Assembly (NCBI GenBank): GCA_964398885.1
Contig: CAYNOU010000050.1
Coordinates: 1-20,325 of the forward strand
DNA length: 20,325 nucleotides
Direction of reading: 5' to 3'
Source: JAGMCF01 sp964398885
GTDB taxonomy: Bacteria > Cloacimonadota > Cloacimonadia > JGIOTU-2
Both the position numbers and the translations under genes were made by a program. The notes beneath the pieces were generated by a model. That model was not told the DNA's origin. It was given only the letters and a program-made list of their open reading frames with translations, and made no database searches. Shown here in pieces: positions 1-8,400 of the stretch. The stretch's first letter is position 1. Every line of letters begins with the position of its first letter.

Positions 1-59
1 GAAAGAGGATTGGGGAGGCAAATATGTCTGGTAAAAAATAAAAAAATAAGGAGAGAACA

Positions 60-404
60 ATGTTTAAAAAAACCGCAATAACCGCAATCTTGCTTGCATT
101 GTTTTTAGCAGGGAGCTTGATTGCAAATGACCCACCTATTGAGCCTAATCCTCTTATTATTCATGTTGTAGCACAAGAAGAAGTTGACTGGACACTAAAA
201 ATATGGGATGGTATACAATCTCCATGGATAATTCACTGGAATGGAACTAAGGATATAAATGCAGTAAATTGTCAAGGTTGCCCTTATGAGATGTGGGCTT
301 TAGACGAAACTATATTTATTGAATCTGGAAATCTTCCTTTTACAGATTGGTTTGAAATAGTTATACCAATAACTGTACCAAGTCATAAAGATCCCCAACA
401 ATGA
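60..404 (+). CDS. Small exported protein of unknown function
   Basis: This encodes a 114-residue protein that I do not recognise. Residues 1-22 form a classic Sec signal peptide: KK near the start, a hydrophobic core (ITAILLALFLAGSLIA), and a probable cut before NDPP. The mature part is about 92 residues, rich in Trp, Ile and Pro, with a CQGC pair around residues 72-75 that could form a disulfide or bind metal. There is no sorting tail like those of the larger exported neighbours, so a periplasmic location is more likely than the cell surface. The start is well supported by AAGGAGA about 7 bases upstream. The gene ends in three consecutive stops (TGA TAA TAA), and a perfect hairpin follows before the propeller gene. 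Gene reality is likely; the function is unknown. Confidence 0.7.
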   Translation: MFKKTAITAILLALFLAGSLIANDPPIEPNPLIIHVVAQEEVDWTLKIWDGIQSPWIIHWNGTKDINAVNCQGCPYEMWALDETIFIESGNLPFTDWFEIVIPITVPSHKDPQQ

Positions 405-417
405 TAATAAAAACCGA

Positions 418-445
418 GTGGGTGGAGGGGATACTCTCCACCCAC
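418..445 (+). terminator. Perfect 10-bp hairpin between two exported-protein genes
   Basis: GTGGGTGGAG (418-427) and CTCCACCCAC (436-445) are exact reverse complements around an 8-base loop. The hairpin begins 13 bases after the stop of the small exported gene. No T-run follows, so it is not a textbook intrinsic terminator. It may attenuate transcription or stabilise an mRNA 3' end. Confidence 0.45.
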
Positions 446-468
446 AATAGAATATAAAGGATACTAAA

Positions 469-2760
469 ATGAAGAATAAAATATTATTAATTATTATTTC
501 CACACTATTATTTAAAATTTGTTTTGCACAGGATGTAACACTTGATAAGCTGGTTGAATATCCCACAAGCGGAGTATATTTGGAAAAGGATAATCTCTGC
601 GTAAAGGAACAATATCTATTTGCTGCTTCGAGCTATGGACTCGAGATATATGAGGTTGAACCAGACACACCTGCGCAGTTAATAAGCAGGTTGCCCTTGA
701 GAGATGATGCACGAGTTGTTAAAGTAAAAGACAATTATGCCTATGTTCAAGCAGTATCGTATTATGAAAATCATACAACTTTATATAAAATTGATATAAC
801 TTATATCACAAATCCATACGTCGTAGATAGTGTTTTTACAGACAATGAAGATGGTTTTGGACAGGGAGATATATATAATGATTTTATTATTTTTAGAAAT
901 TGGGATGAAGGATACAACTTCTATTACAGTATTTACAGAATACCGGAATTTGAATTTATTCAAAATTACTATTGTAGTAATTATTTCAGGAAATTAACTG
1001 ATTCTTTATCTCTTAAGCGATACAGTGGAAACATATTCACTCTCTATAACTTCAGCGATCTTGAAAATATTACAGAGATTGGACAAGTAAACTTTAATGA
1101 TAGTGGAATTTATATAGGAAATATACAATCTGTAAATGATTCAATACTTGCTTGTATGGGAGAAGAAGGAATTGCATTCTGGAACTATTCGGACAAAAGG
1201 AACTGGCAATATCTTTCTACGATTTATTCTCCCTCAGATGAAAATTGGTCAGCTAAGCTGTATGCTGTTGATGATTTGATTTTTGTAACCTATTCATCAT
1301 ACACCCCAGGAATGACATCTATTAATATTTCAGATATATACTCACCATATATTGTGGATTCCATGCCATTAACCCAATATTGGCTCTTTATAACATCATA
1401 TGCTATTGATGGAGTTTTAAATTCAGTATTTATTGGAACTTTTCAAAAAATACATCAATATGTTTTTGATAACGGTTATTTTGAAGAACAATTTGATATC
1501 TATGAGAATTTTCTACAATACGGCGGCAAAATATATAACAATTACTTGTATGTTTCATTTGCATGCGGATTAAAGATATATGACATATCATCATTACCAG
1601 ATGTTGTTCACATAAATACAATTTACGAAGACCACCGAATTTCTGAATTACAAATTTTTGGAAACCTCTTATTTTTTATAGATTACACTGACTATGCAAT
1701 TATCGTACTTGAACTTTCAAATCCCACTGCTCCGGTTGTCAGGAATGAAATTTATATACCGGTTTTAAGTGGTAATATTTTACTAACAAACACTGCGGAT
1801 TGTTTATTCTACAAAGAAGATTATCCTGAAAATGTATTGTATAAATATAGTATACCTGAACCGAATAATTTCACTCTAAATTTTCAATACGATCTAAATT
1901 GTGATGGGAATGGTTTCATTTATAATGAACATTTCTATTATCTTGCGAGTGGGAATCCGAATGGACCCGACCTGCAAATTATTGGCGGACTTGAAAATAA
2001 TGCTCCCGAGCTCGTTATGACAATTGAGGATTTTGCATCTGGTTACCCTGAATATCCTCGTACTTTTATAAAAAATTGTGATAATTATTTATATTTAACA
2101 TCCTATGGTGATCCAAGTGGTGAGCCATTTGATTCTACTAGATTTTTCGAAATCGAAGGTCCTACCCAAATTAGTTACAAATTTACTGCAAATCATAGTG
2201 GACTGTTTAGTATTAAAGATGATTATTTATATGCAACAGGAAGATTTTCGCATATATACATTTATGATTTAGTTACTGCTTCAGGGATAATCGACCCGAT
2301 TGCACATTATCAAGACTATGGTGCTTCAATCTCTTGTATAGTAAATGAATACAATGGTTTGAAGTATTTATACCATTTCCAAATGACAGCGTTCTCTATT
2401 TATGCAATAAATGATTTTGGTGTACCAGACGAATATCATTCATTTAATCCTTATTTTAACAACTATCCCAATCCATTCAGCACTTCCACAACAATATCTT
2501 TTAATATTCACCGCAGAGACGCAAAGAACGCCCTATTAAATATTAAAGATTTAACAGGGCAGGCAGAGATAAAAATTTATAATGTAAAAGGACAGCTTAT
2601 AAAGCAATTAAAAATTAAAAATTTAAAATTTAACATTAACGAAGTAGTATGGGATGGGAAAGATGAGAAAAGGAACCAAGTTCCTAATGGAATATATTTT
2701 TACCAACTTAAACTCAATAATGAGATTATCAAAATAAAGAAAATGGTGCTCATGCGATAG
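469..2760 (+). CDS. Secreted LVIVD-type beta-propeller protein with C-terminal sorting domain
   Basis: This is a 763-residue exported protein. Residues 1-20 are a signal peptide (MKNK, then a hydrophobic run ending CFAQ). The body holds repeated blade-like units with the pattern GL(K/E)IY(D/E)(I/V), for example YGLEIYEVE at residues 56-64 and GLKIYDIS at 367-374, followed by 'P..V' and 'L.I..N.L.' strands. This is typical of LVIVD-repeat beta-propellers. The tail from NYPNPF (residue 665) through KIYNVKGQLIK, VVWDGKDE and GIYFYQLKL to the C-terminus is a FlgD-Ig/type-A sorting-like domain, so surface attachment or secretion by a type IX-like system is inferred. AAAGGA lies upstream of the ATG. 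No catalytic motif is visible; a binding or adhesive role is possible. The gene converges on mltG with 52 bases between the stops. Confidence 0.85.
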   Translation: MKNKILLIIISTLLFKICFAQDVTLDKLVEYPTSGVYLEKDNLCVKEQYLFAASSYGLEIYEVEPDTPAQLISRLPLRDDARVVKVKDNYAYVQAVSYYENHTTLYKIDITYITNPYVVDSVFTDNEDGFGQGDIYNDFIIFRNWDEGYNFYYSIYRIPEFEFIQNYYCSNYFRKLTDSLSLKRYSGNIFTLYNFSDLENITEIGQVNFNDSGIYIGNIQSVNDSILACMGEEGIAFWNYSDKRNWQYLSTIYSPSDENWSAKLYAVDDLIFVTYSSYTPGMTSINISDIYSPYIVDSMPLTQYWLFITSYAIDGVLNSVFIGTFQKIHQYVFDNGYFEEQFDIYENFLQYGGKIYNNYLYVSFACGLKIYDISSLPDVVHINTIYEDHRISELQIFGNLLFFIDYTDYAIIVLELSNPTAPVVRNEIYIPVLSGNILLTNTADCLFYKEDYPENVLYKYSIPEPNNFTLNFQYDLNCDGNGFIYNEHFYYLASGNPNGPDLQIIGGLENNAPELVMTIEDFASGYPEYPRTFIKNCDNYLYLTSYGDPSGEPFDSTRFFEIEGPTQISYKFTANHSGLFSIKDDYLYATGRFSHIYIYDLVTASGIIDPIAHYQDYGASISCIVNEYNGLKYLYHFQMTAFSIYAINDFGVPDEYHSFNPYFNNYPNPFSTSTTISFNIHRRDAKNALLNIKDLTGQAEIKIYNVKGQLIKQLKIKNLKFNINEVVWDGKDEKRNQVPNGIYFYQLKLNNEIIKIKKMVLMR

Positions 2761-2812
2761 ACTAAGTTAAATTTGAAATTTTAAATAGTAAATAGAAAAT
2801 TAAAAATCTAAT

Positions 2813-3784
2813 CTAGATTCTATTTAACTTCTTAAGATGTTCTCTATAGGTTGTTGAAAAGATATGCCTTGAGTTTTTGCCAGCGAAAAAGAAAAAGTAA
2901 TCGGTTTTTGCTGGGTTTAGTGCAGCATAAATTGATTTAATACCAGGATTGCAAATAGGGGTTGGTGGCAAGCCTATGTGTTTGTATGTATTATAAACAG
3001 AATTAATCTTTAAATCTTCATAATAAATTTTCTTTCGCGACTTTCCAGATAATTCTAATGCATAAGCAACTGTTGGGTCTGCTTGTAGAAGCATTCTATT
3101 TGCAAGTCTATTTTCATATACACCTGCAATTATAGCTCTTTCATCATCACAAATTGCTTCTTTCTCAATAATTGAAGCTAATATCAAAGTGGAATATAAA
3201 GAATCAAATGAAATCTTTTCTGATTGAACGGTTTCCAGTTGTAGAAAAAAATTATCAACCATTATTTTTATGATGTATTTTTCATCTGCAAAATAAGGTA
3301 TATAATAGGTATCTGGAAAGAGAAATCCCTCAAGACTTTCTACTTTGATATTCAAAGAAGAGATAAAGGTTGTATCCGTGGTTAATTTAACAAATTTTGA
3401 ATAATCTGCTAAGTTGTCTTGAGCGAGTAGATACGCAATTTTACGAACTGTAAATCCCTCTGGAATCGTAATCTGATTTTTAACTATTTCAGCATTAGAA
3501 AGAACTCTTATAACACCAATCAAAGAATATTTTCCGGAAAAATTAAACTTTCCATAATGTAATTTTTGCTCTCGGTTTAATAACTTCACAAGAGCAACAA
3601 ACATTGAAGCAGAATGAATTATTCCTTCTTCTTCTAAGAGAGAACCTATCTTAACAATTGGGACGCCCTTTTTTATATTAACTGTTTTATTTAGAATTAT
3701 TTGAGACTTAAATACACCAATAAAAAAAGAAACCGAAAAACCAATTAGTATTAGAATAAGAATAAAAAACAAGAACTTTCTCAT
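2813..3784 (-). CDS. mltG: Endolytic murein transglycosylase MltG (YceG-like)
   Basis: This 323-residue membrane-anchored lytic transglycosylase cleaves nascent peptidoglycan glycan strands and is thought to set their length. Residues 4-25 form a single N-terminal transmembrane helix. A LysM-like segment follows (VNIKKGVPIVKIGSLLEEEGII, 35-56; IPEGFTVRKIAYLL, 107-120). The catalytic domain shows the family signatures: LEGFLFPDTYYI (151-162); LASIIEKEA (202-210), in which E207 is the expected catalytic glutamate; QADPTVAYAL (234-243); YNTYKHIGLPPTPICNPG (264-281); and AALNPAKTDYFFFFA (287-301). Length is normal for the family. The start is one base after the ruvX stop, so the two are almost certainly co-transcribed and translationally coupled. 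Motif agreement is extensive. Confidence 0.96.
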   Translation of the reverse strand: MRKFLFFILILILIGFSVSFFIGVFKSQIILNKTVNIKKGVPIVKIGSLLEEEGIIHSASMFVALVKLLNREQKLHYGKFNFSGKYSLIGVIRVLSNAEIVKNQITIPEGFTVRKIAYLLAQDNLADYSKFVKLTTDTTFISSLNIKVESLEGFLFPDTYYIPYFADEKYIIKIMVDNFFLQLETVQSEKISFDSLYSTLILASIIEKEAICDDERAIIAGVYENRLANRMLLQADPTVAYALELSGKSRKKIYYEDLKINSVYNTYKHIGLPPTPICNPGIKSIYAALNPAKTDYFFFFAGKNSRHIFSTTYREHLKKLNRI

Positions 3785-3785
3785 A

Positions 3786-4199
3786 TTATTTTCTATTCGC
3801 TAAATAATCTTTTAATATTAAAGAAGCTGCAATCATATCCAGCCTGTATTTATTCTTTTTCAAAGATTTTTTCTTAAGATGTAGAATCTTGGTCGCTTCT
3901 TGTGTAGTGTAAGACTCGTCCCAAAATATAATTGGTAAATCAATATATTGTTTTAATTCTTTTGCAAAATTTCTAATCTGTATTGATTTTTCTGTTTCTT
4001 TACCATTAATGTCTAAAGGAATTCCTATAATAACTTTCTCTATATCCTGTTCATTTACAATTTCAGCAATTTTTGAAAAAAATAAAGGAGTCTTTTTTGT
4101 ATCAATTATTATGTATGGAAATGCAATAATCTGAACTGGGTCAGACAGAGCTATGCCTATACGGCGCTCCCCATAATCAATTGCTAATAACCTTTTCAA
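3786..4199 (-). CDS. ruvX: RuvX/YqgF-family RNase H-like nuclease (pre-16S rRNA processing), TTG start
   Basis: This 137-residue protein has the RNase H-like fold of the YqgF/RuvX family, which matures the 5' end of 16S rRNA and has also been proposed as a Holliday-junction resolvase. Visible hallmarks are LLAIDYGERRIGIALSD (4-20, acidic D8), VIIGIPLDINGKE (56-68), WDESYTT (93-99, E95) and RLDMIAASLILKDYL (119-133, D121); D8/E95/D121 form the expected acidic triad. The start must be TTG at 4197-4199: the codon before it is ATT and an in-frame TAA sits at 4206-4208. No Shine-Dalgarno sequence is visible, and a repeated 15-mer begins 11 bases upstream, so the original 5' end may have been altered by a cassette insertion. 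It pairs with mltG, a common arrangement. Confidence 0.94.
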   Translation of the reverse strand: MKRLLAIDYGERRIGIALSDPVQIIAFPYIIIDTKKTPLFFSKIAEIVNEQDIEKVIIGIPLDINGKETEKSIQIRNFAKELKQYIDLPIIFWDESYTTQEATKILHLKKKSLKKNKYRLDMIAASLILKDYLANRK

Positions 4200-4209
4200 A
4201 ATAAATTAT

Positions 4210-4224
4210 TCAAGTTTCGCAGTT
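4210..4224. repeat. 15-bp direct repeat, copy 1 (ruvX-proximal)
   Basis: TCAAGTTTCGCAGTT occurs here and again at 4917-4931 in the same orientation, flanking the four-helix-bundle pseudogene and its associated repeats. It ends only 11 bases from the ruvX start codon. This could mark the edges of an inserted cassette. Confidence 0.6.
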
Positions 4225-4281
4225 TTTTAAAATATTCTTTCGTGTATAAATAACCAAAAGCCTTGGGCTAAATTCGAAATC

Positions 4282-4339
4282 TTCACCCTGTGGAATAAAA
4301 TCAAAGATTTTAATGCGAAGCATTATTCCACAGGGTGAA
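4282..4339. repeat. 58-bp palindromic element with 17-bp perfect arms
   Basis: TTCACCCTGTGGAATAA (4282-4298) is the exact reverse complement of 4323-4339. The 24-base interior contains two further small hairpins, AATC-aaa-GATT (4299-4309) and AATGC-gaa-GCATT (4312-4324), so a single strand could fold into a three-armed structure. The outer ends resemble the MITE at 4617-4713: from TCACCC inward, 12 of 16 bases agree. It is probably a small non-coding repeat or non-autonomous mobile element. No coding capacity is visible. Confidence 0.65.
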
Positions 4340-4345
4340 TATCGA

Positions 4346-4375
4346 CCTGCCCGCCGCACAACTATGGCAGGCGGG
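4346..4375. repeat. GC-rich imperfect hairpin with alternative pairings
   Basis: CCTGCC (4346-4351) can pair with GGCAGG (4366-4371), or CCCGCC (4350-4355) with GGCGGG (4370-4375). The two foldings are mutually exclusive. The local GC content is far above the surroundings, as in REP-like intergenic repeats. It sits between the palindromic element and the 3' end of the four-helix-bundle pseudogene. Confidence 0.45.
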
Positions 4376-4412
4376 AATCAGAAATAAATCCGAAGTTCGA
4401 ATTTTAAAAACT

Positions 4413-4880
4413 TTATTCAACTTTGCGAATGATTGATCCAAAAATATTCATCAATTCCGTGGACTCTTTTACTAAATTTTGTCGTACTTTTTCTAACTTC
4501 GAATCGTTATTAATATCTACTAATCTTAGCCAATACCTACTCTCTTTTGCTTCTTTTCTACAAATTTTTATCCTAAAGACAAAATCTTTCTTACTTAAAG
4601 ATTCGTTGGCTTCTCACCCCGTTAGATAATTTCTAATAAGTATATAAAACATACATAATAACTATTTTTTTATGAATTTTGGAATCCATAAATAATGCAT
4701 TTATCTAACGGGGCAAGTATAATTCGCACCAACTGATCCAGAAGATTTTACAACTTGTTTGCTATCTTCAATATTTTCAATTGTCTTTCGTAGCTTCTTA
4801 ACAAATGCTCTCACCTCTCTTGCAAACTTAAGCGTACGGTCTTCTAAGTCGTATTGTTTTGAATTTTGAATTTTTGTCAT
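4413..4880 (-). pseudogene. Four-helix-bundle (23S rRNA intervening-sequence type) protein gene split by a MITE
   Basis: Read on the minus strand from ATG at 4880, the frame encodes MTKIQNSKQYDLEDRTLKFA, continues through FVKKLRKTIENIEDSKQVV, then SSGSVGANY, and then runs into TCPVR-stop. After 97 bases of foreign sequence the homology resumes as EANESLSKKDFVFRIKICRK, then RYWLRLVDI, and ends FGSIIRKVE-stop at 4413. Joined, the parts give a protein of about 119 residues, the normal length for this family, with the expected junction ANYIEANE. The sequence between, 4617-4713, is a MITE whose terminal repeat supplies the first stop; a TGA also precedes the resumed frame. The family protein is a small pentameric helical bundle of uncertain function. 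Both halves are otherwise free of stops, which suggests a recent insertion. A plus-strand reading frame over the same bases is a shadow. Confidence 0.88.
4617..4713. mobile_element. 97-bp MITE with 13-bp perfect terminal inverted repeats
   Basis: CCCCGTTAGATAA (4617-4629) and TTATCTAACGGGG (4701-4713) are exact reverse complements enclosing 71 bases of very AT-rich DNA with no coding capacity. Outside the perfect arms the similarity continues weakly (CTCA against CTTG). The element interrupts an otherwise recognisable gene, so its boundaries are defined by the broken protein homology. I cannot see a clean target-site duplication: native codons predict about three bases between GGCTTC and ATAATT, and 106 bases (4613-4718) are present instead. 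No transposase is in the window, so mobilisation would be in trans. Confidence 0.85.
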
Positions 4881-4916
4881 TTGTATTCGTTTCGAATTTC
4901 GAATTTCGGATTTAAA

Positions 4917-4931
4917 TCAAGTTTCGCAGTT
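4917..4931. repeat. 15-bp direct repeat, copy 2
   Basis: This is the second copy of TCAAGTTTCGCAGTT (first at 4210-4224). It is followed by the near-palindrome TTCGTAATACGAA (4930-4942) and preceded by reiterated TTCGAATTTC units (about 4890-4910) that form the leader of the four-helix-bundle pseudogene. The remaining bases to 4981 show no gene. Confidence 0.6.
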
Positions 4932-4981
4932 CGTAATACGAAGTAAGATAAACATAAAAATGCACAACTTGAGTAAATTAT

Positions 4982-5314
4982 TTACTGTTTGGATTCCTCT
5001 TTCTTTTTTTTAGCTGCTTCTTTTGCAGATAATTTAAGTTCTTCTATGCTCTTTTTAGCCATTTCATTCTTTTTATTAATATTCTCTATCTCTTTAAAAA
5101 TATCTGCAAGGAAGGAATCTTTTAAGAATTCACTTTTCTTGCTAAAGATGTATCCTCCGATTTCCTGATAGCAAGAATTAATTGCTGATTTTCTAGTTGC
5201 TATTTCAAATTTCAATTTTGAAATTTTTGCAACATGCTCAGCTTTCCCAGCCACTTTAGAAAGGACACTACTAACTTCACCTTTCACCTTATCAAACATT
5301 TGCTTTGTTTCCAT
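4982..5314 (-). CDS. Short coiled-coil protein of unknown function
   Basis: The best start is ATG at 5312-5314, preceded by GGAGG (5320-5324 on the minus strand) with 5-base spacing. This gives a 110-residue protein beginning METKQMFDKVKGEV. A longer frame opening at 5413 adds 33 hydrophobic residues but has no ribosome site and is not favoured. The protein is rich in Lys, Glu and Ala, with heptad-like helices at about residues 5-55 and 70-105 and a polybasic end (AAKKKKEESKQ). A YQEIGGYIF segment lies between the helices. There is no signal peptide, so it is probably cytoplasmic. Many bacteria encode comparable small coiled-coil proteins, sometimes with a C-terminal zinc ribbon, which is absent here. 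It is transcribed divergently from the first C25 peptidase gene across 161 AT-rich bases. The function is unknown. Confidence 0.75.
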   Translation of the reverse strand: METKQMFDKVKGEVSSVLSKVAGKAEHVAKISKLKFEIATRKSAINSCYQEIGGYIFSKKSEFLKDSFLADIFKEIENINKKNEMAKKSIEELKLSAKEAAKKKKEESKQ

Positions 5315-5475
5315 TATTACCTCCAACCAAAAAATAAATAACAATCCTGATATGTCAATTAATTTAATACATTTTACCTCAAAAAAAGTTTTCAAAAATA
5401 TTTCTCTTGACAACCAAATATTTAAATAAATTTTTTAATCAAATTATTTTGAATAAAAATTAAACGGAGGAAAAA

Positions 5476-8400
5476 ATGCGAAAACGAAGTGTAAGTCCCA
5501 ATTTATCGGTGAAAAAACGAAGTGTGAATACCGATTGCCACTATCTCCCGACTTCATCGGGATTCAGCAGACAGGCATCGGGAGAGAAAAAACTAATAAG
5601 TAAATGCTCTATTGTGATGTTACTGACTTTCTTTCTATTTATCACATCCGCACTTGCTACAGAATCAAACATTAACCTTGTTAATGATGAAGATAGAATC
5701 GCTATAACTGAAAATAATTATGAAAAAATAAGCATGTCATATTCTTTCTCACAAATCAAAAGCTTTGAAGCCCAAACTAAAAAAGGTGTGTTTAATGAAA
5801 TTATTATTCCCAATACCTATTATATTGGTGAAATTGGCACACCAAAACTTCCTGCTTCAAAAAAACTTATTGAAATACCTTTTAGTGCAGAGGTATCTGT
5901 AAATGTAAAAAGTTATACAATAACTGAATACAAGCTAAGTGATTACGGCATTACAAATCCAATAATACCTGTTCAACCCTCTTTGCCCAAAAATATTGAC
6001 CCAACCACTGTTGAATTTGAATACAACGAAGGTTCATATAGTCAAGATGCTTTTACTGAGCATGAATTAGCAACTGTTGAAATTTTGGGTGTGCTTCGTG
6101 GCGTTCGTCTCGCTCGTATTGATGTCTGCCCTGTTCGTTACAATCCAGTTAATGGAGTAATTCAGGTTTACAACAATATTGAAGTTGATGTAAATCTTAC
6201 AAATAGTGATAGAGAGTTAACTGAATATATCAAAGCATTTACCTACTCCCCATATTTTGAATCAGTTTACGAAAGAATAATTAATTATAGACAGCATGGC
6301 TATCCTGCTCACCCTGATTTAACAACATATCCTGTAAAATATTTAATTGTATCTGCCAGAATGTTTGAAACACAATTACAACCCTTTATTGAATGGAAAA
6401 CACAAAAAGGATTTACTGTAATTGTGGCTTATACGGATACTCTCGGGTCTTCAGTTAATAGTATTCAAACCTGGATTCATTCGCAGTATAATGCAGGAAC
6501 TCCTTCTGACCCAGCGCCAAGTTTCGTTCTACTTGTAGGAGATACAGGTCAAATTCCAGCTTCAGCAACAGGCTCTGCAACCTATAAAGTAACTGATTTA
6601 TACTACTGTAGTGTTGATGGAGATTATTTCCCGGAAATGTATTATGGAAGGTTTTCTGCTATAAATACCACACAAGCACAGACTCAGGTAAACAGAACAC
6701 TTTATTACGAGAAATATGAATTCGCTGACCCATCATATTTAGATGATGTAACATTAATTGCAGGGGCAGATGGAACATGGAATCCTTCTGTTGGACAGCC
6801 AACTGTACTTTATGGAACTAACAATTATTTCAATGCGGCGCATGGGTTTGATGAGGTGCATGCGTATCTTACAACATATACTGGATGTTATGCCACAATT
6901 GATGATGGAATTTGTATGATAAATTATACAGCACACGGTAGTCAAACATCCTGGGGTAATCCCTCTATGACTCAGTCTATGGTTAATGCTTTAACAAATG
7001 TTGGTAAGTATACACTTGCTATTGGAAATTGTTGTCTTGCATGTGATTTTGGCTATCCTGAATGTTTTGGTGAAACCTGGGCAAGAGCAACTCACAATAC
7101 AACTGGTGAACCTACTGGTTCAATTGGTTATATTGGTTCTGCTCCTTCTTCTTACTGGTATGAAGATTTTTATTGGGCAGTTGGTGCATTTCCTACTCCT
7201 GGCGGGGGGTATGTTCCTACTTACAATGAGTCTTCCTGGGGAGCATACGATGGACCTTTTGTAAGCGATTATGTTACCCAAGATGCTTTAATCTTTGTTG
7301 GTAACCTTGCTGTTACAGAAGCTCATACTCAAGGGTATCCCACTCATGTCACCGCTGGTCCAATCTACTACTGGCAAGCATATAATTTGCTTGGTGACCC
7401 ATCTGTTGTAGCGTATATGACTCAAGGTGAAATTAATGATGTTAGTTTCGCTGGTCTATTGCCAATTGGTTCAACAAGCTTTACTGTTGAGGCAGAACCT
7501 GGTTCTTATGTTGGAATTTCAATGAATGGAGTTTTACATGGTGCTGCTTTAGTTGATGAGTCAGGTAGTGTAAATGTTCCAATTATACCATTTACTACAG
7601 CAGGCACAGCAGATATTGTAGTAACAAAACCTCAATATCAACCAGTTATGGAAACCGTTGTAGTTGCAACCCCAGCAGTGGTTATAATAGACCCAATCGC
7701 TATTCCAATAAACACCCTTACAGATGTAACAATTTCTGTATATGAAGAAGATGGCACTACACCTATTCCAGATGTAAATATAGAAGTTTCAGGATTAGGA
7801 GCATTTGGCACCTTACAAGGCATTACAGATACAAGTGGCACTTGCGTTCTCAATTTTGGTGGCAATTATGGTGGAACACAAGTACTCAATTTAAGAGGAT
7901 GGCGAGAAGGTGATGGGTACAACCTATTTGAAGAATCTATGGAAGTAACAGGAGGTTTAGACCTCACTAATCCAGATATCTGGATTACAACAACATTCGG
8001 ATTATCTGATACCTTTGGATTAAATATGCCAGGAACAGCTCATTTCACACAAGATGAAACTGATTGCGATCATGCTATCTATGTCTTTGATGCAGATACT
8101 TTAATTGTCACATCTGAAGATTCTATTGTCTATACACCAACTACTTTGACCAACATCTATGCAATGATTTTGAAAACTGGATATAATATCTATGATGAAC
8201 TCTTTATAACCATAGAAGTTTATGGCACAGTCTCAGGTATCGTAACAAACAGTGAGACTGGCAATCCTGTTTCTGATATTGAAGTTAAATTTTATGAACA
8301 GGGTGCTAATCCAACAACTGATGACCCATTATTCACTGATATAACTAATGCTAATGGATTATACGAAATTACCGATGAACAACCTGTTGATTATTATGAT

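Noticed and set aside
1..41. Possible C-terminal end of an upstream gene
   Set aside because: Two frames (ending at 34 with KYVW-stop or at 41 with SGKK-stop) are both open from the window edge. About a dozen codons are too few to choose or to identify a product.
2761..2812. Bidirectional terminator between the converging propeller and mltG genes
   Set aside because: The gap is AT-rich with only a short AATCTAGATT palindrome at 2810-2819. No stable stem is evident.
4282..4375. CRISPR array in the repeat-rich island
   Set aside because: The repeats are inverted and of different sequence. There are no regularly spaced direct repeats with unique spacers and no cas genes.
4423..4629. 68-codon plus-strand reading frame
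   Set aside because: It lies antisense to the second half of the four-helix-bundle pseudogene and ends in the MITE repeat. The minus-strand homology explains the bases.
5315..5413. N-terminal extension of the coiled-coil protein to 143 residues
   Set aside because: The longer start has no ribosome site and overlaps the intergenic region. The internal ATG at 5314 has a well-placed GGAGG.
5315..5475. Divergent promoter region between the coiled-coil gene and the first protease
   Set aside because: TTGACA occurs at 5407-5412, but no convincing -10 hexamer lies 16-18 bases downstream. The DNA is so AT-rich that partial matches are expected by chance.
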